A stretch of DNA of 64,000 nucleotides from an uncultured Oxalobacter sp. (GTDB taxonomy: Bacteria > Pseudomonadota > Gammaproteobacteria > Burkholderiales > Burkholderiaceae_D): NCBI GenBank assembly GCA_934401755.1, contig CAKRSU010000002.1:39595-103594 (forward strand). Reading direction: 5' to 3'. Position numbers and translations under genes: made by a program. Shown here piece by piece: positions 7,423-16,285 of the stretch. Below the pieces are notes generated by a model. The model had not been told where the DNA came from and ran no database searches. It saw only the letters and a program-made list of their open reading frames with translations. Numbering within the stretch: position 1 is the first letter of the stretch; each line of letters begins with the position of its first letter.

Positions 7423-8061
7423 ATGTTAGATCTATCTCCTTCATTAATGTGTTCGAATCCAGGTTATTTAGCAAGAGAATTAGTTGAATTGGAAAATGCA
7501 GGGGCAACTAGTTTTCATGTCGATATTATGGATGGCATTTTTGTTCCAAATTTTGCACTTTCATGGGATCAGGTTTCCTTTTGTAGAAAACATACTCAGC
7601 TACCAATCGAAGCGCATTTGATGGTTGAACATATTGATACGCATTTAAAGTTTGCTCTTAAAAGTGGAGTTCGTACCATCTATTTTCATTATGAAAATAA
7701 AGAATGTGCTTATGCACTAAAAGAAATAAAAAAAGAGGGAATAGAAGCAGGACTTGCTATTAACCCAGAAACAGAAATTAGCGAATTCGAAGACTTATTA
7801 CAAAATGTTGAAAAAGTTTTAATGATGCGCGTTAAACCTGGTTTTGCAGGACAAAAACCTTTGATTTGGAATGACGCAAAAATATTTGAATTAAAAAAGA
7901 AATATCCAAAACATAAAGTCTCGGTTGATGGTGCTGTTTCAGTAAAAACTATTTCAGAATTCTCAAAATATGGGATAGAAGGTTTTGTACTTGGAACTTC
8001 TGCAATTTTTGGAAAAGAACGAAGCTATAAAGATATTCTTAATGCATTAAAGCATATATAA
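7423..8061 (+). CDS. ribulose-phosphate 3-epimerase family protein
   Basis: The 212-residue TIM-barrel protein keeps the family's catalytic and metal residues: PSLMCS at the start, FHVDIMDG with His-32, Asp-34 and Asp-37, the EAHLMV His, MRVKPGFAGQ, and SVDGAVS with the second catalytic Asp. Classical Rpe equilibrates ribulose-5-phosphate and xylulose-5-phosphate; the related AlsE works on allulose-6-phosphate and fructose-6-phosphate. It begins 10 bases after the isomerase and ends the predicted activation cassette. Its location makes a dedicated glycan role more likely than the pentose-phosphate pathway. I therefore give no gene symbol. Confidence 0.85.
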   Translation: MLDLSPSLMCSNPGYLARELVELENAGATSFHVDIMDGIFVPNFALSWDQVSFCRKHTQLPIEAHLMVEHIDTHLKFALKSGVRTIYFHYENKECAYALKEIKKEGIEAGLAINPETEISEFEDLLQNVEKVLMMRVKPGFAGQKPLIWNDAKIFELKKKYPKHKVSVDGAVSVKTISEFSKYGIEGFVLGTSAIFGKERSYKDILNALKHI

Positions 8062-8087
8062 ATATTAGCTATAAGCAACTGAATAAC

Positions 8088-10340
8088 ATGCGAGAAAATT
8101 ATAATAAAGTACTTGAATTTGTTCGTGAAGTTGAAATGCTTTGTGAACCTAATAAATATAATTTAGTGCTTCATAAGCATTTAGGCGATATATTTTATGC
8201 GATTGCATGTAAGGATGTGTTTGAGAAAACTTATAAAAAAGCATTACGATTCATAATAAGGCCACAACACGAATTTCTCATGGAAATGTTTAGAATAGAT
8301 GATTATTCATTATATGATTTAGATGTTTTTGTGAAGAAAAATTCAAATTTAAAAGATGAATATTTCAGAGAAATTAATCCTCAAAGTAATGAAATAGATA
8401 GATTTGAAAATGAAATATTTCAGGCTTTATTTTCTTGCATTCCATGTTTAGATAAGCCATTTATAGCCGAGTCGCTTATTAATGATTTTTTAAGTTATGA
8501 TCGATATTGGTGCCATCGTTGGCCAAAAAATATGGGACTAATAGATGATTTTAAGTTTAATATACCTAAAAATAATTTTACAATTACAGAAAACGTAGAA
8601 CAGTTTTCAAAAAGCATTTGTCCATTAGAAAAACTTGTTCTTTTTGCACCCGAGGCTGCAACTGCAATTGAGTTACCTCCAGAAATTTGGGATTCAATTT
8701 CAGAAATTATACATTCACATGGCTATACTATTCTTGTAAATTCAAAAAGATTAAAAATAAAATATGGCCTTAATGCGTTTGATTATAATTTATCATTAAA
8801 AGATATTATTTCTATAGGATTAAATTGTAAATATGTATTTTCACTGAGAAGTGGTTTATGCGATGTTCTAGTATCTAAAGGAAGTAATTTATATGTTATT
8901 TATCCTGCTATGTTGAGGCGAGAGTATAAATCGCTTTCTATCCCATTTTTATCAAATACATATATTAATGAAATTCAGATGTACAATTGGTCAATTTCTT
9001 TATTTCAATGGGAAGGAGTAAGTATATCAAATGTATTGCAACCAATAATTAATAGAATTCATAGAAATTATATAAAAGAATCTGTTAAAAGAAAAATTTC
9101 GAATAATAAAGTTTATGATATATTGAAAAATAGATTAAGGGATATTGCTGGAAAATCTAAAGCATTTCCAGATAACAATGCTGAAAATAAACTTCCGTCT
9201 AGTAGAGAATATGGCTTATCCTTTATAAGCTTTTATAAACGTGAAAAAGAAAATTTAGAAAATCATAAGATAATTCTAAATGGATTGTTTAGTGTTTTAA
9301 AAAGTCAAAGTGATTATAAAATATCTATACTTGGGATTCCAATTTTAAAAGTAAAAAATAGACAGTATCGAAAAATTTCTATATTTGGAATTCCAGTATA
9401 TATAAAAAATAGAACTTCAGATTTTTTTCAATATATAACTGAAAAAATAAAAGGAAATTATGACTCTGTTTTTATTTGCAGACATAATATTGGCGAAACA
9501 ATTATATATCTAAGTTATTTCGACGCATGGGTTTCAAAAAATGAATTAAAACATCCTCTTGTTTTAGTTTGGCGTTTAAATGATATGCCTTTATATAAAA
9601 TGTTTCTTGGTGAAAAGTATAATATTTTATATATTCCTATTAGTCAGTCCGATATAAATTTATTTTTAAGAAAATCTGAATATTTCTTTAATGATCTAAA
9701 AATATATTCTCCAACTTATAACATAGCAAAAAATCTTAAATCTTCTTTTTTGAAAGAAGAAAAAATTAATTTTATTTCTTATATATTAAAAGATTTTGGA
9801 ATAAGTTCATTTGCTAAGGTTACAAATAATATTAAACTTCCTAATATTCTTTTTGATAAAGTTGAAAATATATTAGATATTCATATTAAATCAAAACGAT
9901 TTATTTTAATTTGCCCTGAATCTAAATCTATTAGATCATTGTCCCTAGATTTTTGGAATAATCTTATTAGCAAATTAAATAAAAAAGGATATTTTGTTAT
10001 AGTAAATACTTTTTTGAATAAGGAAAACAAATTTAATGCGCAGTATAGCATTTCTTGCCCATTAGATGAGCTGTGCATTTTTGCAAAATTTTCTGTAGGC
10101 GTTATTTCTATGGCAAGTGGGCTTGGAGTTTTATTAGCCTCTTTAAAGGTAAAATGTGATCTTATTTATACAAATTATAATGATGAAAAAAATGGATTTA
10201 ATTCATCAATGACTAAAGAAATTTATTCTGTTCAATACCTCAAAACTGAATGCGGAATTGATACAAGTTTATCTAGAGAATGGGATATTTTAAATATTAA
10301 TAAAGATAATTTAATTGATTCAATTTGTTCTCGATATTAA
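8088..10340 (+). CDS. large double glycosyltransferase (two GT9-like modules)
   Basis: This 750-residue protein appears to hold two copies of a heptosyltransferase-like (GT9/GT-B) module. Module one (about 1-350) has HLGDIFYAI near the start, LFAPEAATAIELP, and FSLRSGLCDVL as the donor-binding region. Module two (about 455-750) repeats this with ICRHNIGETIIYL, LICPESKSIRSL and ISMASGLGVLL. Between them lies a linker with ILGIPILKVK and IFGIPVYIKN, a repeated motif found in several capsule and LPS transferases. It follows the sugar-activation genes at a 26-base gap on the same strand, so it probably adds that sugar, perhaps with two transfers. It is strongly AT-rich, unlike galE. No membrane segments; cytoplasmic or peripheral. 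Confidence 0.7.
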   Translation: MRENYNKVLEFVREVEMLCEPNKYNLVLHKHLGDIFYAIACKDVFEKTYKKALRFIIRPQHEFLMEMFRIDDYSLYDLDVFVKKNSNLKDEYFREINPQSNEIDRFENEIFQALFSCIPCLDKPFIAESLINDFLSYDRYWCHRWPKNMGLIDDFKFNIPKNNFTITENVEQFSKSICPLEKLVLFAPEAATAIELPPEIWDSISEIIHSHGYTILVNSKRLKIKYGLNAFDYNLSLKDIISIGLNCKYVFSLRSGLCDVLVSKGSNLYVIYPAMLRREYKSLSIPFLSNTYINEIQMYNWSISLFQWEGVSISNVLQPIINRIHRNYIKESVKRKISNNKVYDILKNRLRDIAGKSKAFPDNNAENKLPSSREYGLSFISFYKREKENLENHKIILNGLFSVLKSQSDYKISILGIPILKVKNRQYRKISIFGIPVYIKNRTSDFFQYITEKIKGNYDSVFICRHNIGETIIYLSYFDAWVSKNELKHPLVLVWRLNDMPLYKMFLGEKYNILYIPISQSDINLFLRKSEYFFNDLKIYSPTYNIAKNLKSSFLKEEKINFISYILKDFGISSFAKVTNNIKLPNILFDKVENILDIHIKSKRFILICPESKSIRSLSLDFWNNLISKLNKKGYFVIVNTFLNKENKFNAQYSISCPLDELCIFAKFSVGVISMASGLGVLLASLKVKCDLIYTNYNDEKNGFNSSMTKEIYSVQYLKTECGIDTSLSREWDILNINKDNLIDSICSRY

Positions 10341-10383
10341 TAAATATATTTAATTTAATAATATTTTTTATGATATGATAAAA

Positions 10384-10795
10384 ATGCGTAATATAATTGA
10401 TAAGCTGTTTGAAAAATATTATGTTGCTCCTCAAATTAATGCATTAAATGCAAAAATTGATGAACTAAATATGAAGATTAATGGTCTAAAAGTTGTCGTC
10501 ACCTTGCATAGTTCTTAGTAAAGAAGCTAATAATGAAATTGAAAAAAGATATAAAGATTTTTCTACTAATTTATTTTCAACTAGTAATGATGGAACTATG
10601 TTTGTAAATATTTTTTCAGAATCCTTTCAAGAAGAAAATAAAAAATATAAAGATCTATTATTAAAAGATCTGAAATTAAAAAAGAAAGTTTTGAATAAGT
10701 GGGAATGGATGAATAAATCGATGGAATTTCTTAACGATAGAAAAGAAAATCTTGTTAAAATACAATGGAAGTCAAAAGAGAATATAGATATTTAA
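10384..10795 (+). pseudogene. frameshifted small coiled-coil protein gene
   Basis: An ATG frame at 10384-10518 encodes 44 residues (MRNIIDKLFEKYY, then a heptad-like ALNAKIDELNMKING). A second frame directly beyond it runs 10493-10795 and has no ATG, only a TTG right after a stop. Removing one base near 10492 joins the two into a single 136-residue Lys/Glu-rich helical protein. I infer one gene broken by a single-base shift. The first helix resembles the oligomerisation helix in front of some polysaccharide methyltransferases, but no catalytic motif follows and I cannot name it. It is the last gene of the left polysaccharide locus. Confidence 0.45.
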
Positions 10796-10816
10796 TTTTG
10801 AAAATTGTAATAATCA

Positions 10817-10845
10817 ATATCCTGGATGAATGCCATCCAGGATAT
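10817..10845. terminator. hairpin between convergent genes
   Basis: A perfect 12-bp stem (10817-10828 with 10834-10845) around a 5-base loop lies between the end of the + strand polysaccharide locus and the 3' end of the - strand ygfZ gene. No T tract follows on either strand, so it may be a weak bidirectional terminator or an mRNA-stabilising hairpin. Confidence 0.55.
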
Positions 10846-10975
10846 GCTATTGCTTAAATAATTTATTAAATTAATAACTATATAAAAATATATTTTAAGT
10901 TACCGTATAGAGACTTGTGATAGAAAGTTTTATTTAACTTCAAAAACTATCCAATTATAGCGTACAATATTTCAA

Positions 10976-11911
10976 TCATTTATTACTGAAAATCATCAAA
11001 GTAGGACCATTTTTATTCAATATATGAATCATTCCTGATTGAGCATCTTGAAGTTTGAGTACAGCCAATAAAGAAAGTTCTTCTTGATCGATAACAGACA
11101 TAATGACGGTTCCACATTCTTCACCCACGTCATTGAATAGCGCATCACCATCAGTAATATGTAGGTCATTGTGGATTGGGTTTGCCAAAAATCCTTTAAA
11201 AAGACCTGATTTAACCATTCCTCGATATTGAACTCGTGCCACAATTTCTTGTCCAGGATAACACCCTTTTGTAAACGACAGTCCACCTAGTTGTTCGAGA
11301 TTAAGCATTTGGGGGATAAAACGGTTCTGACAAGCTTGATTAATGCGAGGTATTCCCGCATCAATTTCCATTTTTTTCCAGAGAAGAGCATTTCCTAATT
11401 GAGCGGGAGGAAAATCATCCTGATTGATTTTGGGGGTAAAGAATAGCCAGCGTGGCATATTACCAGAGTCAAACCAACGAATCAGTGTGCCGAATTCATT
11501 ATTTTCTTTAGCAAAGAGTATTGTAGGAATAGCATCAGGGAACCATTTATGAATTTGCTTGACATCACTACAGATTCCAAAGATCTGATATTGGTCGGAA
11601 ACATCAGAAATAACGACCTTATCTCTTAAGACAAATAACCGTAGCCGTTTTTGAATAGCCGATACAATGTCTTTTGGCATTGCTAACAAAACATGGTTAT
11701 CCTGTTTCCAAACTGTTAATAAGGCTAATACTCGTCCTTGTGGTGAACAGTAAGCTGCAAGCGTTGCCTGATTAGTGGCCAGATTTTCAATGTCATTAGT
11801 TAATTGACGATGAATAAAAGCAACTGCATCACGACCTTCAAGTGATAGAACACCTATTTCAGTTAATGGGACGATCAATCCATTAGAAAATGTTTGAAGC
11901 ACATCAGACAT
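10976..11911 (-). CDS. ygfZ: YgfZ/GcvT-like folate-binding protein
   Basis: YgfZ uses tetrahydrofolate to support assembly or repair of certain iron-sulfur enzymes such as MiaB. The 311-residue sequence carries the family signature KGCYPGQEIVAR at about residue 225, with the conserved Cys, then RVQYRG. The N-terminal half has the GcvT-like fold (GRDAVAFIHRQLTNDI). Length is normal. It diverges from mltG, so the intervening 112 bases (11912-12023) should hold both promoters. This ygfZ-mltG divergence is common in beta- and gammaproteobacteria. Confident assignment. Confidence 0.9.
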   Translation of the reverse strand: MSDVLQTFSNGLIVPLTEIGVLSLEGRDAVAFIHRQLTNDIENLATNQATLAAYCSPQGRVLALLTVWKQDNHVLLAMPKDIVSAIQKRLRLFVLRDKVVISDVSDQYQIFGICSDVKQIHKWFPDAIPTILFAKENNEFGTLIRWFDSGNMPRWLFFTPKINQDDFPPAQLGNALLWKKMEIDAGIPRINQACQNRFIPQMLNLEQLGGLSFTKGCYPGQEIVARVQYRGMVKSGLFKGFLANPIHNDLHITDGDALFNDVGEECGTVIMSVIDQEELSLLAVLKLQDAQSGMIHILNKNGPTLMIFSNK

Positions 11912-12023
11912 AAATACAGCCTTTTTAAATAGAAAAGAAGAAAAATTTTTGCGTTTAAGGTATATTCTTTCCGCTATTATAGGTGGATCCTAAAAGAATA
12001 GGGCTAATGGAATTTCAATACGC

Positions 12024-13025
12024 ATGAAAAAAAATAAGAATCGGTACTATCTATTTGCGGGAATAGGGGGAACTATTGCCATCTTGTTGGTATCTTTTCT
12101 ATTCTGGGTTTTTATGCCTGTTTTTTTCAAAGGGAAACCCGTTCGTTTTGATATTCAAAAAGACGATACGATCTTTGATGTTACTGACAGACTCAACCAA
12201 AATGATGATCATATTAATGGCCTTTTGTTTTCCATTTTTATGACAATGACAGGACATTATACGGATTTCAAACCAGGAATCTATGATATTAGAGCAGGAG
12301 AGTCTCCTTATCGATTGCTTCAGAAGATTTCTAATGGCATTTATGCTTTAGAGAGCGTGACCATCATCGAAGGTTGGACCTTTCATCAAATGCGCCATAC
12401 GATAGATAGTCATCCTGCTTTAAAACACGATACGGCAGAATTATCGGATAAAGCGCTTTTACAGAAATTGGGATTAAATTATACAGATGGAGAAGGACTC
12501 TTTTATCCCGATACTTATCAATTTCGACAAGGAGCTTCTGACATTCGAATCTATGAATTGGCCCAAAAAACCTTGATGAAAAAATTAAATACTCTTTGGG
12601 AAAATAGAAGTGCTAATTTACCTTATCGGTCTGTCTATGATGCGTTAATCATGGCATCCATTATTGAAAAAGAAACCGGGCATGCAAGTGATAGAAATAT
12701 GATTGCCAGTGTTTTTATTAATCGACTCAAACTCGGCATGAAACTGCAAACCGATCCTTCTGTTATTTATGGCATGGGAACTCGATATACCGGAAAAATT
12801 CATAAGGCTGATTTACTCAAAGATACCCCTTATAATACGTATACGCGAAAAGGGCTCCCTCCGACACCCATCGCATTGCCGAGTCAAGCGGCGCTTGAAG
12901 CGGCTTTTCATCCTACTAATACTGATGCATTGTATTTTGTCGCAAAAGGTGATGGAAGTAGCCAATTTTCTAATAATCTTGAAGATCATAATAAAGCGGT
13001 TGAACGTTATATATTAAAAAAATGA
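12024..13025 (+). CDS. mltG: endolytic murein transglycosylase MltG
   Basis: MltG is an inner-membrane lytic transglycosylase that cleaves nascent peptidoglycan strands and sets glycan length. The 333-residue protein has one N-terminal membrane helix (about residues 9-33) and a periplasmic YceG domain. The catalytic Glu lies in ASIIEKETG (near residue 217), followed by SVFINRLKLGMKLQTDPSV, typical of the family, and the C-terminal TPIALPSQAALEAAFHP. Its stop overlaps the start of tmk by four bases (ATGA), so the two are translationally coupled. The mltG-tmk-holB-tatD order is widely conserved in Proteobacteria. Confidence 0.95.
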   Translation: MKKNKNRYYLFAGIGGTIAILLVSFLFWVFMPVFFKGKPVRFDIQKDDTIFDVTDRLNQNDDHINGLLFSIFMTMTGHYTDFKPGIYDIRAGESPYRLLQKISNGIYALESVTIIEGWTFHQMRHTIDSHPALKHDTAELSDKALLQKLGLNYTDGEGLFYPDTYQFRQGASDIRIYELAQKTLMKKLNTLWENRSANLPYRSVYDALIMASIIEKETGHASDRNMIASVFINRLKLGMKLQTDPSVIYGMGTRYTGKIHKADLLKDTPYNTYTRKGLPPTPIALPSQAALEAAFHPTNTDALYFVAKGDGSSQFSNNLEDHNKAVERYILKK

Positions 13026-13654
13026 TGTCAGAGAAAAAAGGGCGATTCATTACATTTGAAGGAATTGATGGCGCCGGCAAATCAACCCATATATCGTTTA
13101 TGGCTAATATGCTTAACCAAGCAGGCATTAAGCATCTCATCACACGAGAGCCAGGTGGGACGCCATTAGGAGAAACTTTGCGTAGCATTTTACTTCATCA
13201 ATCGATGCATACCGCCACAGAAGCACTCCTAATGTTTGCGGCAAGGCAAGAGCATCTTGAACAAAAAATTCTGCCAGCATTACGAGAAGGAATTTGGGTC
13301 ATATCGGATCGCTTTGCAGATGCTTCGTTTGCTTATCAAGGGTATGGCAAACAATTTCCATTAGAAAAACTCCGTCAATTAGAATCTTGGGTATTAAATG
13401 GCTTTCAACCCGACATGACACTATTATTGACATTACCAATTGCATTGGCGAAACAGCGTCGAGAAAACGCACATCTTGCCGATAAATTTGAAATGGAAAA
13501 AGATGCATTTTTTCAGCGTGTACAAAATGGCTATTTAGAACGCGCTAGCCATAATCCCGAGCGTTTTCAGATTATCGATAGTTCACAACCTATCGAAATA
13601 ATCCAACATCATCTTTCTGGTATTATCAAGAAAATGATCGAAATTAATCATTAA
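13022..13654 (+). CDS. tmk: thymidylate kinase Tmk
   Basis: Tmk phosphorylates dTMP to dTDP, the essential step before dTTP. The P-loop FEGIDGAGKST is at residues 12-22, followed by TREPGGTPLGE (the DR/E-type motif that binds dTMP) and SDRFADASFAYQG. The 210-residue length is standard. Two ATGs stand in tandem at 13022 and 13025; either may serve. It overlaps mltG and sits 29 bases before holB in a replication-linked operon. Confidence 0.96.
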   Translation: MMSEKKGRFITFEGIDGAGKSTHISFMANMLNQAGIKHLITREPGGTPLGETLRSILLHQSMHTATEALLMFAARQEHLEQKILPALREGIWVISDRFADASFAYQGYGKQFPLEKLRQLESWVLNGFQPDMTLLLTLPIALAKQRRENAHLADKFEMEKDAFFQRVQNGYLERASHNPERFQIIDSSQPIEIIQHHLSGIIKKMIEINH

Positions 13655-13683
13655 TCTTGACGTTTAGCTGAGTCTCTTATTTC

Positions 13684-14709
13684 ATGAAAGAACCGATTTA
13701 TCCTTGGCATTTAAAGAATTGGCAATATCTTCAAAATAATAAAAGTACTTTGCCACATGCCATGATTTTTCATGGTCCCGAAGGGACCGGTATTGAGCAT
13801 TTTGCTGAATTATGGGCTCAAAATATTCTTTGTGAAAATCATACCGATATTGCTCAAACAGCATGTGAGTGCAGTTCTTGTCGATGGTTTTCTCAGCACT
13901 CGCATCCCGATTTTCGCCAATTAACTCCCGAATCTTTTGAAGCTGTATCTGAACGTGCAGATAATGCGAATGATACTGACACTAAAAAAACGAGAGTTTC
14001 TCAAAAAATTCCAATTGATGCGATTCGGCAGTTACATGATTTTGTGAATATTACCTCGCATCGAGGTGGTGAGAAGGTAATATTAATTTTTCCGGTTGAA
14101 TCAATGACCATTGAAGCTGCTAATGCGTTATTAAAAATGTTGGAAGAACCGCCGGAGAAAACATTTTTTTTACTTGTAACGGCGCATATGAAAGCATTGC
14201 TTCCGACGATTCTTTCAAGATGTGGCAAATTGGCTTTTCCTTTGCCAAATACCACTGAAAGTTTACAGTGGCTTGAAAAACAACACGTTAAAAATGCAGC
14301 AATTTTATTAGCAGAGCAAGGTGGGGCTCCTTTATTCGCACTTGAAGCATTTGAAACAGCGTCCAATCATCAAGAGCATCAAATACTGCTTGATTTTTTA
14401 TTGTTACCTCAGCGTAATACTTTATTAAAAACGGCAGAACAACTTCAAAAAGTACCAATTCGTCAGGTTGTTTTATGGCTTCAGCGTTGGGGATATGATC
14501 TTGTTTCACAATCTCAAGCGGCTCAGGTGAGATATCATATTCAGCATCAAAAGGCTCTTCAAACACTTGCTTTAAAAGTGCATGCCAATTTGTTATTCCA
14601 ATTTATGACCGTATTAACAAGCCGAAAAAAAACAGCCGAACATCCTCTTGCGCCTAGATTGCTACTTGAAAGTTTATTGATTGAATATCTTAAATTATTT
14701 TCTAATTGA
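13684..14709 (+). CDS. holB: DNA polymerase III delta' subunit HolB
   Basis: HolB is the delta' subunit of the clamp loader that places the sliding clamp on DNA. The 341-residue protein has an AAA+ N-terminus with FHGPEGTGIEHFAE in place of a strict Walker A, as usual for delta'. It also has zinc-ligand cysteines in CECSSCRWF with an upstream Cys, and the sensor segment ANALLKMLEEPP near residue 145. The C-terminal half is helical, as expected for the collar domain. It follows tmk by 29 bases and precedes tatD by 48 bases. Confidence 0.92.
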   Translation: MKEPIYPWHLKNWQYLQNNKSTLPHAMIFHGPEGTGIEHFAELWAQNILCENHTDIAQTACECSSCRWFSQHSHPDFRQLTPESFEAVSERADNANDTDTKKTRVSQKIPIDAIRQLHDFVNITSHRGGEKVILIFPVESMTIEAANALLKMLEEPPEKTFFLLVTAHMKALLPTILSRCGKLAFPLPNTTESLQWLEKQHVKNAAILLAEQGGAPLFALEAFETASNHQEHQILLDFLLLPQRNTLLKTAEQLQKVPIRQVVLWLQRWGYDLVSQSQAAQVRYHIQHQKALQTLALKVHANLLFQFMTVLTSRKKTAEHPLAPRLLLESLLIEYLKLFSN

Positions 14710-14757
14710 TAGATTCTTCGTTATATTGAATACCTTGTAACTATTTAAAAAATTGAT

Positions 14758-15549
14758 ATGTATATTGATTCCCATTGTCACTTGCATTTAAGTGAATTAG
14801 CCAAACGACAAGACGAAGTACTTGAAAGAATGGCCGATAATCAAGTATCACATGCCTTATGTGTTTGTATTAGCCTTGAAGATTTTCCGCGTGCTTTAAA
14901 ATTGGCCGAAAGAAAATCCAATATTCTAACAACAGTCGGCGTTCATCCGAATCCTCAAGGGGTTGAAGAACCGACTATTGAGCGCTTTATCGCACTTTCT
15001 CAACATCCTAAAGTGGTTGCCATTGGTGAAACGGGGCTAGATTATTATCGTGTTAAGCCTAAACAGAAATGGCAAATGGATCGTTTCAGAATTCAAATTC
15101 GTGCTTCAAGAATCTGTGCTAAGCCATTGATTATTCATACTAGAAATGCGCCCGATGATACATTAAGAATCTTAAGAGAAGAGGGCGCTGGCCTTAATAA
15201 AGGGGGATATGGCGGTATTATTCATTGCTTTAATGAAGATAAAAATTTTGCAAGAGCCGCATTAGATATGGGCTTTTATATTTCTTTTTCAGGAATACTG
15301 ACTTATCCAGCATCTAAAGAACTGCGAAAAATTGCCGCTTATATTCCATTAGATCGACTGCTTATTGAAACGGATTCTCCTTGGTTAACGCCTCAAGCAT
15401 TTAGAGGACAAACTAATGAACCAACTTATGTTTTAGAAGTCGCTAAACAATTAGCTGCAGTGAGAGGCATGACGATCGATAAAATTGGTCAGATAACGAC
15501 AGAGAATTATTTTCGCCTTTTTAATCTTTCTCAAGAAACTGCGTTATGA
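14758..15549 (+). CDS. TatD family metal-dependent hydrolase
   Basis: A TIM-barrel metallohydrolase of 263 residues with the full metal-ligand set: DSHCHL at the start, GETGLDYY near residue 94, IIHTRNAPDD, IIHCFNE, and ETDSPWLTP near residue 203. Members have 3'-5' exonuclease or D-aminoacyl-tRNA deacylase-like activity; the paralogue next to holB is often called YcfH. Located between holB and the ankyrin gene on the same strand. The family is certain; which TatD paralogue and which substrate are not, so no symbol is given. Confidence 0.93.
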   Translation: MYIDSHCHLHLSELAKRQDEVLERMADNQVSHALCVCISLEDFPRALKLAERKSNILTTVGVHPNPQGVEEPTIERFIALSQHPKVVAIGETGLDYYRVKPKQKWQMDRFRIQIRASRICAKPLIIHTRNAPDDTLRILREEGAGLNKGGYGGIIHCFNEDKNFARAALDMGFYISFSGILTYPASKELRKIAAYIPLDRLLIETDSPWLTPQAFRGQTNEPTYVLEVAKQLAAVRGMTIDKIGQITTENYFRLFNLSQETAL

Positions 15550-15582
15550 TTGGATGGTTTTGTTTTTTAGGGAATGTTTTTT

Positions 15583-16278
15583 GTGAGTAAAAAATTCCTT
15601 TTGTTATTATCCATTTGTTGGTTGACACTGAGTTTTCCTTTTACGGCGTTTGCAGACGATACCGATGATTGGTTTATGGCCATTCAAAATGACTATACAG
15701 GTAAAGTCAAAGAACTCTTGAAAAAAGGATTTAACCCTAATACGGTTGAGACTCAACGAGGAGATACGGGGCTTATTCTAGCCATGCGTGAGGATTCCAA
15801 TCATGTATTAGATGTTTTATTAGCTGCTCCCCAAATCAAACTAGATACGACCGCCTTTAATGGCGATAATGCATTGATGATTGCTTGCTATAAAGGGAAT
15901 GAAGAAGCAGTTTCCAAACTTTTAAAAAAAGGGGCTGCCGTCAATAAAGATGGCTGGACGCCTCTTCATTATGCGGCAGCTAATGGAAATAATGAAATTG
16001 TTAAAATGTTGTTAATGCGTGATGCATTTGTCAATGCAGCTTCACCCAATGGCACAACGCCAATTATGATGGCCGCTGATAGTGGGCATATTTATACTGT
16101 CAAACTCCTCTATGAAAACGGCGCTGATCTTACCATTAAAAATCAGCGCGGACTATCAGCAATAGACTTTGCGAATGCTCATCACAATACGCAAATTGCA
16201 GAAGGGATACAACATCTCATTGAAAAAGAAGAAAGAATGGAAAAAATCAGAAATACCCTTCCGCTTTTTCCATTCTAA
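15583..16278 (+). CDS. exported ankyrin-repeat protein
   Basis: A signal peptide (FLLLLSICWLTLSFPFTAFA) precedes about five ankyrin repeats, visible as GWTPLHYAAANG, GTTPIMMAADSG and GLSAIDFANAH. The mature protein is therefore periplasmic and probably a protein-binding scaffold. I prefer GTG 15583 because AGGGAA ends about eight bases upstream; the in-frame ATG at 15574 overlaps that site too closely. It is the last gene of the mltG-tmk-holB-tatD series, and an ankyrin protein at this place is also seen in Burkholderiales. It converges on nadB with only seven bases between the genes. The binding partner is unknown. Confidence 0.85.
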   Translation: MSKKFLLLLSICWLTLSFPFTAFADDTDDWFMAIQNDYTGKVKELLKKGFNPNTVETQRGDTGLILAMREDSNHVLDVLLAAPQIKLDTTAFNGDNALMIACYKGNEEAVSKLLKKGAAVNKDGWTPLHYAAANGNNEIVKMLLMRDAFVNAASPNGTTPIMMAADSGHIYTVKLLYENGADLTIKNQRGLSAIDFANAHHNTQIAEGIQHLIEKEERMEKIRNTLPLFPF

Positions 16279-16285
16279 TTAGCCA

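Noticed and set aside
10817-10845. Hairpin as a riboswitch or attenuator
   Set aside because: It lies between two convergent 3' ends and cannot precede either gene.
14001-14566. Minus-strand frames within holB
   Set aside because: Overlap a gene with complete HolB motifs and have no family features themselves.
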